From the NCBI RefSeq assembly GCF_963678635.1, contig NC_087064.1, forward strand, positions 29,364,189 through 29,428,188: a stretch of DNA of 64,000 nucleotides, written 5' to 3'. This DNA comes from Symsagittifera roscoffensis. Its lineage: Eukaryota > Xenacoelomorpha > Acoela > Convolutidae. The notes below the pieces were generated by a model. It was not told the DNA's origin, did no database searches, and saw only the letters and a list, made by a program, of their open reading frames with translations. Positions 21,176 through 33,339 of this stretch are shown here, piece by piece. A program made the position numbers and the translations under genes. Each line of letters begins with the position of its first letter. The first letter of the stretch is position 1.

Positions 21176-23460
21176 CCATTGAACAACTTATTTCATGTCC
21201 TCGTCTTTTTTCTGTTCTTGTTCTAGGTCTCCCGGCAAAATTTCGTTTTGATAGACTGATGAGTTGTTTTGGGGATCACTATCTTGTATAGAGTTAATCT
21301 GAACAAGTCTTTTGATTTTGAAAAGTTCTCTTACTCTCTTTGCTTTCCCTGTTTCATGAACTTTCATTACGTTTTGCACTTGTGATAATTACGGATGCAA
21401 TTTCAGAGCTGCTGCGACTTCAGAGCTGCTGCGATTTCAGAGCTGCTGCGAGTTCTGGGCTAATTGAATTTTCTTCACTAGTTGCTAAAGTTTCCTCAGT
21501 TAACTCAAAATTTGAAATTGTAACGTCTGGTGTTTTTGCTCTTGAGTGCACTAATATGTTCTGGTTGGTATTGAATCCTGTAATTGTAGTTCTACTGTTT
21601 GATTAGGGTCAGTTTGCCTTCTTGAACGAAAATCAGCGGCTTCATTTGCCTTTCCTGGGATATGTGCAAGAACTTTATTGAATGACAAGACTCTATCCAA
21701 AAAATTCTAAATTGATGGGGGCATCGATTTTGTTTGAAAAATTGAAGTTAAACTTTTATTATCCGTCAGGATAATAACAGGTTTTTCTACATCCCCATAT
21801 ATAATGAGAAAAAATTTCGAGTGCAAAATACAATGCTAAGAATTCCTTGCAATATATCAACAGTTTGAGTTGACCTGAGTTAAATAGTCGTGAACCGTAT
21901 GAGACTGGCGCATAACTTTTTACTTTTGTGTCGGTTTTTCCTTTTTGAACAAAATCCTCGATCATGAGGACAAAACCGCTGCTATGATAACTGGCATCAC
22001 AGAGTATCACGTATTGTTGGTCGGGTTTTGCTAGTCTCAGTGTGCGTTTTGTTGCTTTTAAAAGATCTTCTCTCAGAATTTTAAAATTCTTTTGGTGTTC
22101 TTCATTTAGCTTAAACTCGACGTCTTTTCCTAAGAGATGGTAAAAAGGCATTCGTTTTTCACCTAGATGTGGTAAGAATGATCTGAAGAACTGAACAAAT
22201 CCTATCAATCTTTTTGTTTGCTTGACTGTCTGTGGCATTCTCATGTTTCTCAAAAATTTTTCTTCTTCGGGTTGCAGTCCCTTTTCAGTTATCGTATTTC
22301 CCAAAAAAGTTATTGAGGGCATGACAAACTGGCATTTCTTTGCTGAAAGTTTTAATCCGGAGCTCCCAAGCATTCAAAAACTTTTCGTAAATTTGGGATC
22401 ATTTCTGAAAAACTTGTTACACCTGCAGGGGTCTAAGTATGATCTTATGAACGAGCTAAAGCCTGTCACTGACTTACTTAATCCTTGAGCTAGTGATTCA
22501 AATGCAAAAGTCCTAGAGGCAAAGTTGAAAGCCAAAAGTTGATAGCGGGTCTGCCATTTGTACACAGTGATAAGCTTGTGAACAGTCAAGTTTTGTGAAA
22601 AATCTTTTTCCTGCAAAATGATTTACTGTATCTGTCATGTTCGAGATTGAGGAATTATTATTGAGGTAATCATGTCTAAGTAAATGATTTATTTGTCGTA
22701 AATCGATTAAAAATTACAGTTTTCCTGACGTTTTGCGTTGTGCAAAAATAGGACTGCTGTATTTTGAGTTTGGTAAAATGGTTACTATATTATAGTAGTG
22801 CATTAATGCTAGTTCAACTAATAATTTTTCCCTCAGGTGAATAGGCGTCGGAGGTTTTTGAGTATAAGCTGGCAGATTATGTTCTGGTGTCAACTTAATA
22901 TTAGCTCTGTGTTGTAACCAACATCGAATCTGTGTTTAGCAAAAATGTCAAAATATTCAAGCAAAAGTTCCTGTGTTTGTGTAATTTGTTCTGTGTCAAG
23001 TGAGGAGTTATTCCAATTAAATTGCTCAGGAAATTGTTGTCTGTCACCTTGTTTGTTTATATCAAGCTTGTCTAATTTTTCAAGATCGTGAATTGAGTCA
23101 AAAATTTGTTTTTGCAGTCTAGGAAGTGTATGTGGTTTATGGCAATTTTCTGGAGTCGGCAACCAAAGTTTTTCAGACTCAGATGTTGCTCTCTAGGTGC
23201 TGTGTTGTCCTCTGGTGTCTACTTGCACTAATTGGTTAAGTTCCATGAAAAGTTTTCCATTGGTTAGATTGTTGAGTGCTAGCATGGTTGCGTCTATTGG
23301 TATCAATTCACTGGACTCGATAGGGGTAAAAACTTTAAAGAAACCTAGCTTAGTTCATTTATTAATGGTCACTGGATGATCCGAAAGATTTAATGCCAAA
23401 ATTTAGGTTTCGTTTTCAGAGCTTATTGTGACTAGTGCTGAAGTTAGAGCTAGTTCGAAA
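21176..23460 (-). pseudogene. Reverse transcriptase and RNase H of element 2
   Basis: On the - strand from 23162: LLLEYFDIFAKHRFDVG is the usual N-terminal end of Ty3/gypsy RT. ORFs and open stretches follow with a KLVIDLRQIN-like block, FTKLDCSQAYH, then GLSKSVTGFSSFIRSYLD at about 22430-22480. The catalytic YLDD motif is interrupted: the frame changes immediately after Y-L-D. The next frame (22373-21759) gives SGLKLSAKKCQF, the thumb, and RNase H with ILCDASYHSSGF (about 21985-22020); a break at 21790 leads to LTDNKSL. No gag is visible upstream. Confidence 0.88.
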
Positions 23461-24483
23461 TCATTTTCTAGTTTTGAATCTCGCATGAATGCGCCTTATA
23501 TTCCATTGTTTTGCTTGTCTGTCTCAGGTTTGAATATTTAATTTTCCCTGTTGTTTCGGCTGTAGTATTGTTTTTTGTCGACAATAAATGTCAATTTTTG
23601 GCGTCTGTAAAATTTTGTGTTACTTTCCTACTTTGTTTTCATTCATATGGAATGTCATTTGTGGCAGTTTTAAAAAATTTCGGCTGGGACAAATATCAAT
23701 GTCGTGTTTTTTGAAAAAGGGGTTTCCTAAAATCATACTGTTCATTACTGGGAGAACTAAGAATTCGTCGTGAAAGTCAAACTTGCCAAGTTGAAACTTA
23801 TTTCTGCATTTGCCTATGATTTTAAGAAGTCGACCTGATGCCATTTCAACAAATGAAGATGGCCTTGGTTCTAGTGTGGATACATTATCTGGGTTATCGC
23901 TAAGGATTAAGCGACATACTTTTTCTGGGAGGGCACTTGCGCAAGCACCAGTGTCTGTAAGAGCTTTAGTGCTGAAGCTAGAGCTGAATCGAAGTTATTT
24001 TCTAGTTTTGAATCTGGTATGACTGCGCTTGATATTCCATTGTATTGCTTGTCTGTCTCTATCTTGAATATATTTATTTCCTGTTGTTTCGGCTGTAGTT
24101 TTGTTTTTTTTTCGACGAAAAATGTCAATTTTTGTCGTCTGTAAAATTTTGCGTTTCTTTTCTACTTTAATGTTATTCATATGGAATGTCATTTGTGGGA
24201 GTTTTAAAAGATTTCGGGTGGGACAAACACCAATGTCGTGTTTTTTGAAAAAGGGGTTTCCTAAAATCATACTGTTCATTGCTGGGAGAACTAAGAATTC
24301 GTTGTGAAATTCAAACTTATCAAGTTGAAACTTATTTCTGCATTTGCCTATGATTTTAATAAGTCGACCTGATGCCATTTTAACAAATGAAGATGGCATT
24401 GGTTCTCGTGTGGTTACATTATCTGCGGTAATCGCTTCATCTTGGAAATTTTTGGAGGTCATAAAGCCAAGAGCAACAAACAA
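23460..24483 (-). pseudogene. Protease region of element 2, present as a tandem pair
   Basis: Aspartic-protease C-terminal halves (MASGRLIKIIGKCRN..., ...SMILGNPFFKKHDI) occur at 24370-24190 and again at 23844-23660, about 532 bp apart and roughly 85% alike. The second copy, in reading order, has its active site LTDTGACAS at about 23930-23955. The first lacks an active site because it is cut at about 24440, where a foreign + strand segment begins. So a linker-plus-protease unit was duplicated within the pol before the larger duplication arose. Confidence 0.8.
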
Positions 24484-24876
24484 TGGAAATCATCAATTTA
24501 GTGTCCCCCTCAGACAGTCCACAGAAAAACACAAGACAATGAAGTCCTCGTGGAAACAAGCATACAAAACAAAAACGTCGAGAACACAAACGTCAAAATC
24601 ACAAAAGAGACTACCTAAGGACCTAAAGGAACACCAAAACGAGGATCAAGATGACGAGAAAACCGATCGAGATGATGAGTAAATTCAACAGAAGTTGGGA
24701 AAAAAAACCGCATAAGAAGCTATATTGTCCAATGAGGACTCGAAAACTCAACATTGTCCTACTGGGACACAAGAACTTGGATCCTACAGGGACCTAAAAC
24801 TCATATCAATGAATGTTTTGGGTTTTTTCCGGGGAGGAATGTCATTTGGCCGGAGTGACAAAGTTAGATATTCAGT
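24470..24876 (+). mobile_element. 3' end of a + strand LTR element, first copy (LTR cut)
   Basis: The + strand frame ending at 24682 encodes a Lys-rich then Asp/Glu-rich C-terminus. About 150 bp later a purine tract (GGGGAGGAA, 24831-24839) precedes an LTR start TGTCATTTGG at 24840, cut after 37 bp by the duplication junction. The protein tail resembles the end of a pol or env product, but no domain identifies it. Confidence 0.55.
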
Positions 24877-24880
24877 GCAA

Positions 24881-27520
24881 AAATTTCGAGTGCAAAATAC
24901 AATGCTAAGAATTCCTTGCAATATATCAACAGTTTGAGTTGACCTGAGTTAAATAGTCGTGAACCGTATGAGACTGGCGCATAACTTTTTACTTTTGTGT
25001 CGGTTTTTCCTTTTTGAACAAAATCCTCGATCATGAGGACAAAACCGCTGCTATGATAACTGGCATCACAGAGTATCACGTATTGTTGGTCGGATTTTGC
25101 TAGTCTCAGTGTGCGTTTTGTTGCTTTTAAAAGATCTTCTCTCAGAATTTTAAAATTCTTTTGGTGTTCTTCATTTAGCTTAAACTCGACGTCTTTTCCT
25201 AAGAGATGGTAAAAAGGCATTCGTTTTTCACCTAGATGTGGTAAGAATGATCTGAAGAACTGAACAAATCCTATCAATCTTTTTGTTTGCTTGACTGTCT
25301 GTGGCATTCTCATGTTTCTCAAAAAAATTTTCTTCTTCGGGTTGCAGTCCCTTTTCAGTTATCGTATTTCCCAAAAAAGTTATTGAGGGCATGACAAACT
25401 GGCATTTCTTTGCTGAAAGTTTTAATCCGGAGCTTCTCAAGCATTCAAAAACTTTTCGTAAATTTGGGATCATTTCTGAAAAACTTGTTACACCTGCAGG
25501 GGTCTAAGTATGATCTTATGAACGAACTAAAGCCTGTCACTGACTTACTTAATCCTTGAGCTAGTGATTCAAATGCAAAAGTCCTAGAGGCAAAGTTGAA
25601 AGCCAAAAGTTGATAGCGGGTCTGCCATTTGTACACAGTGATAAGCTTGTGAACAGTCAAGTTTTGTGAAAAATCTTTTTCCTGCAAAATGATTTACTGT
25701 ATCTGTCATGTTCGAGATTGAGGAATTATTATTGAGGTAATCATGTCTAAGTAAATGATTTATTTGTCGTAAATCGATTAAAAATTACAGTTTTCCTGAC
25801 GTTTTGCGTTGTGCAAAAATAGGACTGCTGTATTTTGAGTTTGGTAAAATGGTTACTATATTATAGTAGTGCATTAATGCTAGTTCAACTAATAATTTTT
25901 CCCTCAGGTGAATAGGCGTCGGAGGTTTTTGAGTATAAGCTGGCAGATTATGTTCTGGTGTCAACTTAATATTAGCTCTGTGTTGTAACCAACATCGAAT
26001 CTGTGTTTAGCAAAAATGTCAAAATATTCAAGCAAAAGTTCCTGTGTTTGTGTAATTTGTTCTGTGTCAAGTGAGGAGTTATTCCAATTAAATTGCTCCG
26101 GAAATTGTTGTCTGTCACCTTGTTTGTTTATATCAAGCTTGTCTAATTTTTCAAGATCGTGAATTGAGTCAAAAATTTGTTTTTGCAGTCTAGGAAGTGT
26201 ATGTGGTTTATGGCAATTTTCTGGAGTCGGCAACCAAAGTTTTTCAGACTCAGATGTTGCTCTTTAGGTGCTGTGTTGTCCTCTGGTGTCTACTTGCACT
26301 AATTGGTTAAGTTCCATGAAAAATTTTCCATTGGTTAGATTGTTGAGTGCTAGCATGGTTGCGTCTATTGGTATCAATTCACTGGACTCGATAGGGGTAA
26401 AAACTTTAAAGAAACCTAGCTTAGTTCCTTTATTAATGGTCACTGGATGATCCGAAAGATTTAATGCCAAAATTTAGGTTTCGTTTTCAGAGGTTATTGT
26501 GACTAGTGCTGAAGTTAGAGCTAGTTCGAAATCATTTTCTAGTTTTGAATCTCGCATGAATGCGCCTTATATTCCATTGTTTTGCTTGTCTGTCTCAGGT
26601 TTGAATATTTAATTTTCCCTGTTGTTTCGGCTGTAGTTTTGTTTTTTGTCGACAATAAATGTCAATTTTTGGCGTCTGTAAAATTTTGTGTTACTTTCCT
26701 ACTTTGTTTTCATTCATATGGAATGTCATTTGTGGCAGTTTTAAAAAATTTCGGCTGGGACAAATATCAATGTCGTGTTTTTTGAAAAAGGGGTTTCCTA
26801 AAATCATACTGTTCATTACTGGGAGAACTAAGAATTCGTCGTGAAAGTCAAACTTGCCAAGTTGAAACTTATTTCTGCATTTGCCTATGATTTTAAGAAG
26901 TCGACCTGATGCCATTTCAACAAATGAAGATGGCCTTGGTTCTAGTGTGGATACATTATCTGGGTTATCGCTAAGGATTAAGCGACATACTTTTTCTGGG
27001 AGGGCACTTGCGCATGCACCAGTGTCTGTAAGAGCTTTAGTGCTGACGCTAGAGCTGAATCGAAGTTATTTTCTAGTTTTGAATCTGGTATGACTGCGCT
27101 TGATATTCCATTGTATTGCTTGTCTGTCTCTATCTTGAATATATTTATTTCCTGTTGTTTCGGCTGTAGTTTTGTTTTTTTTTTTCGACGAAAAATGTCA
27201 ATTTTTGGCGTCTGTAAAATTTTGCGTTTCTTTTCTACTTTAATGTTATTCATATGGAATGTCATTTGTGGGAGTTTTAAAAGATTTCGTGTGGGACAAA
27301 CATCAATGTCGTGTTTTTTGAAAAAGGGGTTTCCTAAAATCATACTGTTCATTGCTGGGAGAACTAAGAATTCGTTGTGAAATTCAAACTTATCAAGTTG
27401 AAACTTATTTCTGCATTTGCCTATGATTTTAATAAGTCGACCTGATGCCATTTTAACAAATGAAGATGGCATTGGTTCTAGTGTGGTTACGTTATCTGGG
27501 TTATCGCTTCATCTTGGAAA
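24881..27520 (-). pseudogene. Second copy of element 2 protease-RT-RNase H (duplicated)
   Basis: Repeats the content of 21812-24450: protease halves (27472-26978 and 26915-26691, active site DTGACA near 27010-27020), linker ORF 26470-26264, RT N-terminus 26233-25961, RT 25687-25445, and RT thumb/RNase H 25322-24864. It shares the frame break right after Y-L-D in the RT catalytic motif, so that damage predates the duplication. One extra 2-bp insertion (25321-25327) adds a further frameshift. Confidence 0.88.
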
Positions 27521-27529
27521 TTTTTGGAG

Positions 27530-28106
27530 GTCATAAAGCCAAGAGCAACAAACAATGGAAATCATCAATTTAGTGTCCCCCTCAGACAGTCCACAGAAAA
27601 ACACAAGACAATGAAGTCCTCGTGGAAACAAGCGTACAAAACAAAAACGTCGAGAACACAAACGTCAAAATCACAAAAGAGACTACCTAAGGACCTAAAG
27701 GAACACCAAAACGAGGATCAAGATGACGAGAAAACCGATCGAGATGATGAGTAAATTCAACAGAAGTTGGGAAAAAAAACCGCATAAGAAGCTATATTGT
27801 CCAATGAGGACTCGAAAACTCAACATTGTCCTACTGGGACACAAGAACTTGGGTCCTACAGGGACCTAAAACTCATATCAATGAATGTTTTGGGTTTTTT
27901 CCGGGGAGGAATGTCATTTGGCTGGATTGGCAAAGTTAGATATTCAGTTGTATTTATTTATATCTCACTGCGTTCAGCAGGTCACTTGATCTTGTGCAAT
28001 TTATGAAAGCGCAACATCATGCTATGATGGTTAGAACTTAAATAAAGACTTTCAGAACTAGTTGTTTTCTTTGAGTTCTCAATAATACCTTATTTGTTGA
28101 TTAACA
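27530..28106 (+). mobile_element. 3' end of the + strand LTR element, second copy with LTR
   Basis: Same tail ORF (ending 27754) and purine tract (27902-27911), then a probable complete 195-bp LTR (27912-28106) with TG...CA ends and an AATAAA signal at 28041-28046. No second LTR of this element was found, so the boundaries rest on the purine tract, the TG/CA ends and the polyadenylation signal. Confidence 0.55.
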
Positions 28107-28394
28107 ATCCATTTTGATTCTATATTGATAGATACCATACGTTACGGTATGACAGTTTGAATAGGAGTTGAAAGTGTTTCAATTTGATATATCACTCGAT
28201 ACCATCTGACGTTCATCTGCGTTTCCGACTTTGCGCCGAATTCTAACCCCAAAGCTAAATTTCAATTTCAAAAAATTGGAAAACGGCAAAATCAAGTATG
28301 ATGAATTAGATTTTTTCGTCTTGAATAACCAATTTTCAGCCTTTCGAATGAGCTGTCTGTACCGAAACGATGTTTCTGTTTTTTTTTGTTGAAA

Positions 28395-29311
28395 TTATAT
28401 GTTATTGTTTTCCCTCAGCAAGCATTGAGCTTGATCAGTATACACTAAGTCCTTCAAATCCACTCCTTGCCTGCGCATTTGTTCGTGAATGTAGGCTAGA
28501 GTGTTTGTCGGTATCAAAGGCGATCGACTATATGCCCACATATACTCAGATCCGAACCAATATGAGTCACATCCATAAAACACTGCGTAGTTGTCAGGAT
28601 CAAACAAGATTAGATTGTGTCGAAACTTCCGAGAGACCAGTTCCTGGCTAGCCCGGAACCTCGAGTACATGTGTCCGGAGGGAGGATTGAGTTGCACGAT
28701 TTTTCCGGTCACGTATCTCGAACCTCTTCCGTAATTGCCAGCTTTCTGCGCATAAAGAAATTCGGAACCTAAATGTTGAAGCATTCAGCTGAGTGAAACA
28801 TGAATGTTCGAATTTGTTGCAAACGCACTTTATCCAATAACTTGGATTCTCTACGACCACAATTTTTGTGAAAAGATTAAGCTTTTAATGTGAAACAAAT
28901 ATGAAAATATTAATTCAGTTTCTTAAATCCTACGCCATGTTTGCTTCAAATCATTTTATTTGAGGTCCCGTTGTCTGTCCTCTCCAAGTCTCAAATTTTA
29001 ATGCTGATTGTATGCTTATTTGTGTTGGAGAAATATATTCTTTCTTTCTTTCTCTTTTTTGATAGTAGATTCAAACAATAAATGGAACCTTTTGTAGTCT
29101 TCCCAATCGAGAGATAGAGGAAGTTGCACCGATAGAACATCCTCTCCATTATGACGTCATACTTCTCGATCTCGTACCAGACACCAGTCAGCTCCTCAAG
29201 CGTCACATTGGACACCGTAGTGACGTTAGGACACCGGCCGATGTGTAGTCTTGCCGCTGCTCCTTCGATTAGACCAAAAATGAGCACCGATATAAATGTC
29301 AAAAAGTACAT
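28395..29311 (-). CDS. Secreted lipocalin, apolipoprotein D-like, two exons
   Basis: Exon 1 runs 29311-29089 (an upstream in-frame start at 29368 is possible, but the hydrophobic leader MYFLTFISVLIFGLIEG begins at 29311). The intron 29088-28769 (320 bp) is GT...AG, phase 1. Exon 2 is 28768-28395. Product about 198 residues, normal for the family. Lipocalin signatures: LTGVWYEIEKYD (the G-x-W motif), DPDNYAVFYGC (the T-D-Y-type motif), and WAYSRSP (third conserved region Arg). Four Cys at ApoD-like places: GRCP, YRCN, YGCD and QAQC. Lipocalins carry small hydrophobic ligands in an eight-strand barrel outside the cell. Intact as read; the ligand is unknown. Two relatives lie at 40.8 and 51.4 kb. 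Confidence 0.9.
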
Positions 29312-29369
29312 TACTTTGCTGGTGACATTAAATAATGTAAGAGGATAATATAATATAATAGTTTTCAAT

Positions 29370-29715
29370 CAGTATAGACGAATTAGGCATTCAAAATGTG
29401 AAACACAAGGTTACCTATAATTATTTCTTTGATGTCATTTGAGTTATAAAATACAAATGTAAATATACGGTTATTAAACCAAAATCAAATAGAAGTATCA
29501 CTCAGAAATCGTGACAATGGTTTGTAAATTTCATCACTTAAGAGAATTCAATTGACGGTCAGCGACTGTGAATAAATAATTTGACTATAAATGAGGGTAG
29601 GGTTGAACGCTTTCCTACAATTTGAAACCCTCATAGTCATATCACTTCCGTCAAAACTTAGTCATATCACTTTCTTTTTAATTCAAATCTCTGGCAATTT
29701 AACTCCTATTTTTGT
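29370..29715. other. Upstream region of the - strand lipocalin; no feature called
   Basis: Holds its presumed promoter, but no convincing TATA box in the right orientation was seen. Confidence 0.4.
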
Positions 29716-30215
29716 TCCGACTTTCGAAGAAAATGAAATATTTATCCTCGGTGTGGTTTTTTATTCAGTCAATTTTCACCGATCGAAATAATATTTTTCA
29801 ACTAAAGTTTTTTTACTCTTCATTGAAAATATCAACTTCCTGAGTTCAAATGAAAAAAGATAATTCACCTCCAATTTTTTTTTTGAAAAGTTCCGAGGGT
29901 TTAAATTTTGCCAAATTTGCTATGTTCTGGACTAAATTATGCGAGCTTTGAAGAGTTTAATCTTAACGCCGAGAGCGTAACGCGAATTATTTATGCGCGG
30001 CGAACTCGCACAATAAAATCGTTCCAAATTGAATTGAGGTTAGCTAATTGGCCGTATTAATTTCGTACGTTTCAAAATTTTACACGTAGATATTGTCCAA
30101 ACTGTATAGGTTTTCAATTTTTTTTTCCACGGAAACTATGCGATATGAATTAAATGACAGTCTGAACATTCAGGGGTTTGCCTGATATATGAGCAGTCTT
30201 GTATAACTTTAAGCC
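29716..30215 (+). repeat. Dispersed repeat family A copy
   Basis: Starts GTTCCGACTTTCG, contains an AACGCCGAGAGCGTAACGCG-like GC island and TCGTTCCAAATTG, and ends CAGTCTTGT after 'acattcagg'. Same order of blocks as the copies at 31365 and 36900. Confidence 0.65.
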
Positions 30216-31364
30216 CCGAAATAGCTCTGTATGAAATATTAACTCAGAACTTCTAACTATGAAATGTGTCCTCCAAATAATGCACGCAACACAATCAATT
30301 ACTTGGTTTATTTCAGGGGGTTTAGGAACTTAAACGACAGGAAATTAGACGATCAGAAAAAAACGGAGTTTAGACAATAACTGGCGTGCAAATTACGTGA
30401 AACTTGTTTATAGACTTAAATTATCTTTTGGCCGAGTAATTAATGGTTGCTCAAAATTGACTAATTTGCGTATAAATTGCGTGAATTTTGTTTACAGACT
30501 TAAATTAACTTTTGGCTGAGTAGGTACTGGCTGTCCGTAAATTCTGTTTGTTAACGGTAGTCTATTTTGCTTGTTGTCTAATTTTTTAGGCCCCTTACCT
30601 CAGTTATACAGGCAAAAATGAGGACTCCTAAAATATTCAAGAAAATCTTGGACAAACCCATAAATAAAATTGGTAGAATCACTGCACCGGTATGGTTAGT
30701 AGGTTTGACTGGTAGACGATCATCTGTTCAAAGCAAGTTGACGTATCATTTCTGAAAAAAGTTTGGTCTGACGAAGCAACAACATAAAGTAGAATTAAAA
30801 AAAACTGGTGCGCCTTGAGCCCGAAATGCGGTTAATGTTGTTTGAAAAAGCGGCAAAATCTATGATATTCTGGTTCACGAATCTCAGATTGTATGCGACA
30901 GTAATTGTTAAAATGTCAAAACCAAAAAAAATGAAAAATTTAACAAGCTTACTTTTGTTTGATTCAATTTTCTTTCGAGATTATAATCCTAACTCATTTT
31001 TTAAATCTTCTTATAAGACATATCCTTGCAGACACCCCCAAAACATTTTTGTGTTACCATGGCAAAAAGTGAAAAAAGCTAATAAAAAATTCAATTTATA
31101 GATTGGAGTACGCGCCTCACTGAAAATTTATATTTCAGCTCCTGGTCGCTGCATAGACATTTCTCAACTTCATAACCGACTCAGATTTTCGGAAAATTAC
31201 ACAATTTTTGGTGAAAGTTTTTTAGTTTAATTAAGGGCCTTTGAATTTCAAGAAAAAACTACTCGTAAAGGGTTTGTAATTTAAACAATCAGAAGTATTG
31301 ATTGAGTCAATTTAATTTGAAAATTACGGAGACTTGACTGGCTTTACATGAACAAAAAAAAACA
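30216..31364. other. No gene recognised
   Basis: 'aaattgcgtgaa.ttgtttatagacttaaatta.cttttggc' occurs twice (about 30395-30440 and 30472-30520), a short local repeat. The ORF at 30808-31101 is not supported by any domain. Confidence 0.45.
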
Positions 31365-31920
31365 TTTTTGTTCCGACTTTCGATACGAAAGTAACGGAAT
31401 ATTTGTGCTCGGGGTGGGTTTTTTTTTCTTCAGGCAAATTTCGACTTCTTAATTAGCCATTTTTGACGGAATTTTTCAAATGATTTTTAAGATCATTCGA
31501 AAGGTATTGTTGTCTTGAGCTCAAATTTGAAAAGATATTTCACCTGTGATAATTTTTCATAAAGTTATGGGGGTTTAAAGATTGCCATTATGGCCAATTT
31601 GGGACAATTAACGCGCGATATATTTCGCGCTATTAACGCGTAAGCGGAGAGTTAATCCGTCTTAGAAATCGTTCCAAATTGGTTAAAAGAAGCTTATTCG
31701 CCATATTTGGTTTGTTACAAGGAGCAAAATCTATCGTTTTGTACTTTGTATGGCGTGTGGGGGGATGATTTTCATAAAAAAGATCAAATTTTAGAAAACA
31801 TAATTTTCATTTTATTTTTTCTAACATTCAATTTTTTAATGTTATTACTGCTCCATAAACCTTAAAAGGCAGTCGGAACATTCAGGGCTTCGCCCTGATA
31901 CGAGCAGTCTTGTATAGTTT
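31365..31920 (+). repeat. Dispersed repeat family A, best-preserved copy
   Basis: Begins TGTTCCGACTTTCG and ends GCAGTCTTGTAT. The inner block has TTAACGCG words arranged as imperfect inverted repeats (about 31605-31645), and the end has a perfect hairpin CAGGGC-TTC-GCCCTG (about 31882-31896). About 555 bp, non-coding. Long terminal inverted repeats are not evident, so I leave the class open. Confidence 0.7.
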
Positions 31921-32112
31921 TGTTGTTTAATGTACAAATTGAAGTAATTTTTTTTTCAGTTTTGATTCAAACGGCAAAGTATAAGTTATAGCAATATCTT
32001 CGAAAAGAAGTGATTTTATAACGCTAGTGATGACCGGTTTGACGGTTGGGACTGAAATCAGACGAGGTTGTCTTGATTTAAAAGGTGAGAACCAATTGAA
32101 CACAAACTAACT

Positions 32113-32163
32113 CTGACACACACATGTGCAAGCACGCGCAAGCCCACACACACACACAAGCCA
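32113..32163. repeat. CA-rich microsatellite
   Basis: Imperfect (CA)n with CG and TG interruptions. Confidence 0.7.
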
Positions 32164-32519
32164 CTATCTTGCAAGCACAATATAAAATGACCCACGCAGC
32201 TACACCAGTCTACCTGAAACTCTTTGTGAAGTGGTAGAGATTTTTACTGGGTCTTAAAAATCTCCTCTAATAGTTTCTGTAATAAGGTCAATCACAAAGT
32301 TTTGTTGAATTTGAGCTCTGTAGTTTTAAAAACCTGTTTGGTTATTTACGCTCGTTGATTTTCCTCATACGTGCTGAACTGAGCCGTACGAACAAAGATT
32401 AGCAATAACATTTCAGCAACTGATGAGTAATTTATTCTGTTATTGAAACGAAACCTCCTGTAGTGGGGTTCCATGGATAATAATTGAGTATAGTCGATTT
32501 TCGTGGTCAAGAATGTTGG

Positions 32520-33135
32520 CATTAAAATCGATTATAATTACACTTTTGGACCACAAAAACGACTAGAATCCATTATATTCAATTTATATTTAAAAAATGA
32601 TTGTATTTAATTTTAATTTAAAGTCTATTATAATTGCAAAGTGTTTTTAAAAAGCAATTTCAAATCGGCTTACAATCGCAAACTCATTTTATAGTTAGAA
32701 AAAAAATTTGTATACGTTAGTTAGAATCCTTCAAATTGATTATAATGGGTTTTATTGGATTATGATGACAAGACAATTTTCACATATTTTTTCAAGTTTA
32801 GTTAAAATCCCAAATAAGTGGCTAGAATGGATTAATGGATTATTGGGGCACAAAAATGTCACAAAAGGACTAGAATCCGTTATATTCGATTTATATTTAA
32901 AAATGATTCTATTTAATTTAAAGTCCATTATAATTGCAAAGTGTTTTTAGAAAGCAATTTCAAATCGGCTTACAATCGCAAACTCATTTTATAAGAAGAA
33001 AAAAAATTTATACGTTAGTTAAAATCCATCAAATTAATTATAATGGGTTTTATTGGATTATGATGACAAGTTAAAATCCATAATAAGTGGCTAGAATGGA
33101 TTAATGGATTATTGGGGCACCAAAAAATGTCACAA
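32520..33135. repeat. Two-copy tandem repeat of about 290 bp, TAAT-rich
   Basis: Blocks 'gactagaatcc.ttatatt', 'caatttcaaatcggcttaca', 'gggttttattggattatgat' and 'gtggctagaatggattaatgg' recur 271-300 bp apart. Contains ATTATAAT words related to the 10.4-11.4 kb palindromes. Non-coding. Confidence 0.75.
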
Positions 33136-33339
33136 AATTGATTTCAGTTTTTTTATCCCCAAAAAAGTTGTTTGTTAAATGACAGTGAAAACATCAAGAA
33201 AACCGTGTTTCACATGTAAAATTTTACGAAAAACATTGCATAATAAATGACAATAAGCTTTATTAGCGAACTAGTGAAGACTGTAGAAAACGCGAATTAT
33301 TTCAAGCACAAAAAATTGGTCAATTTTTTTGATTAGTTT

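Larger units (their letters stand above)
21812..27949. repeat. 3.07-kb direct tandem duplication
   Basis: 21812-24880 and 24881-27949 are near-identical (offset 3069-3071, a handful of substitutions and a 2-bp indel near 25325). Each unit holds part of RNase H, RT and the doubled protease of element 2 (- strand) and the 3' end of another LTR element (+ strand). The junction at 24876/24880 joins the start of that element's LTR to element 2 RNase H. Either a recent genomic duplication or an assembly artefact. Confidence 0.9.

Noticed and set aside
22430-22445. RT of element 2 with a natural YLDP active-site variant
   Set aside because: The frame changes exactly there and the next frame resumes normal RT sequence, so it is a frameshift, not a substitution.
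24480-24682. Lys/Asp-rich + strand ORF as a host nuclear protein
   Set aside because: Its position just ahead of a purine tract and LTR start, and its duplication with element 2, mark it as the tail of a retroelement ORF.
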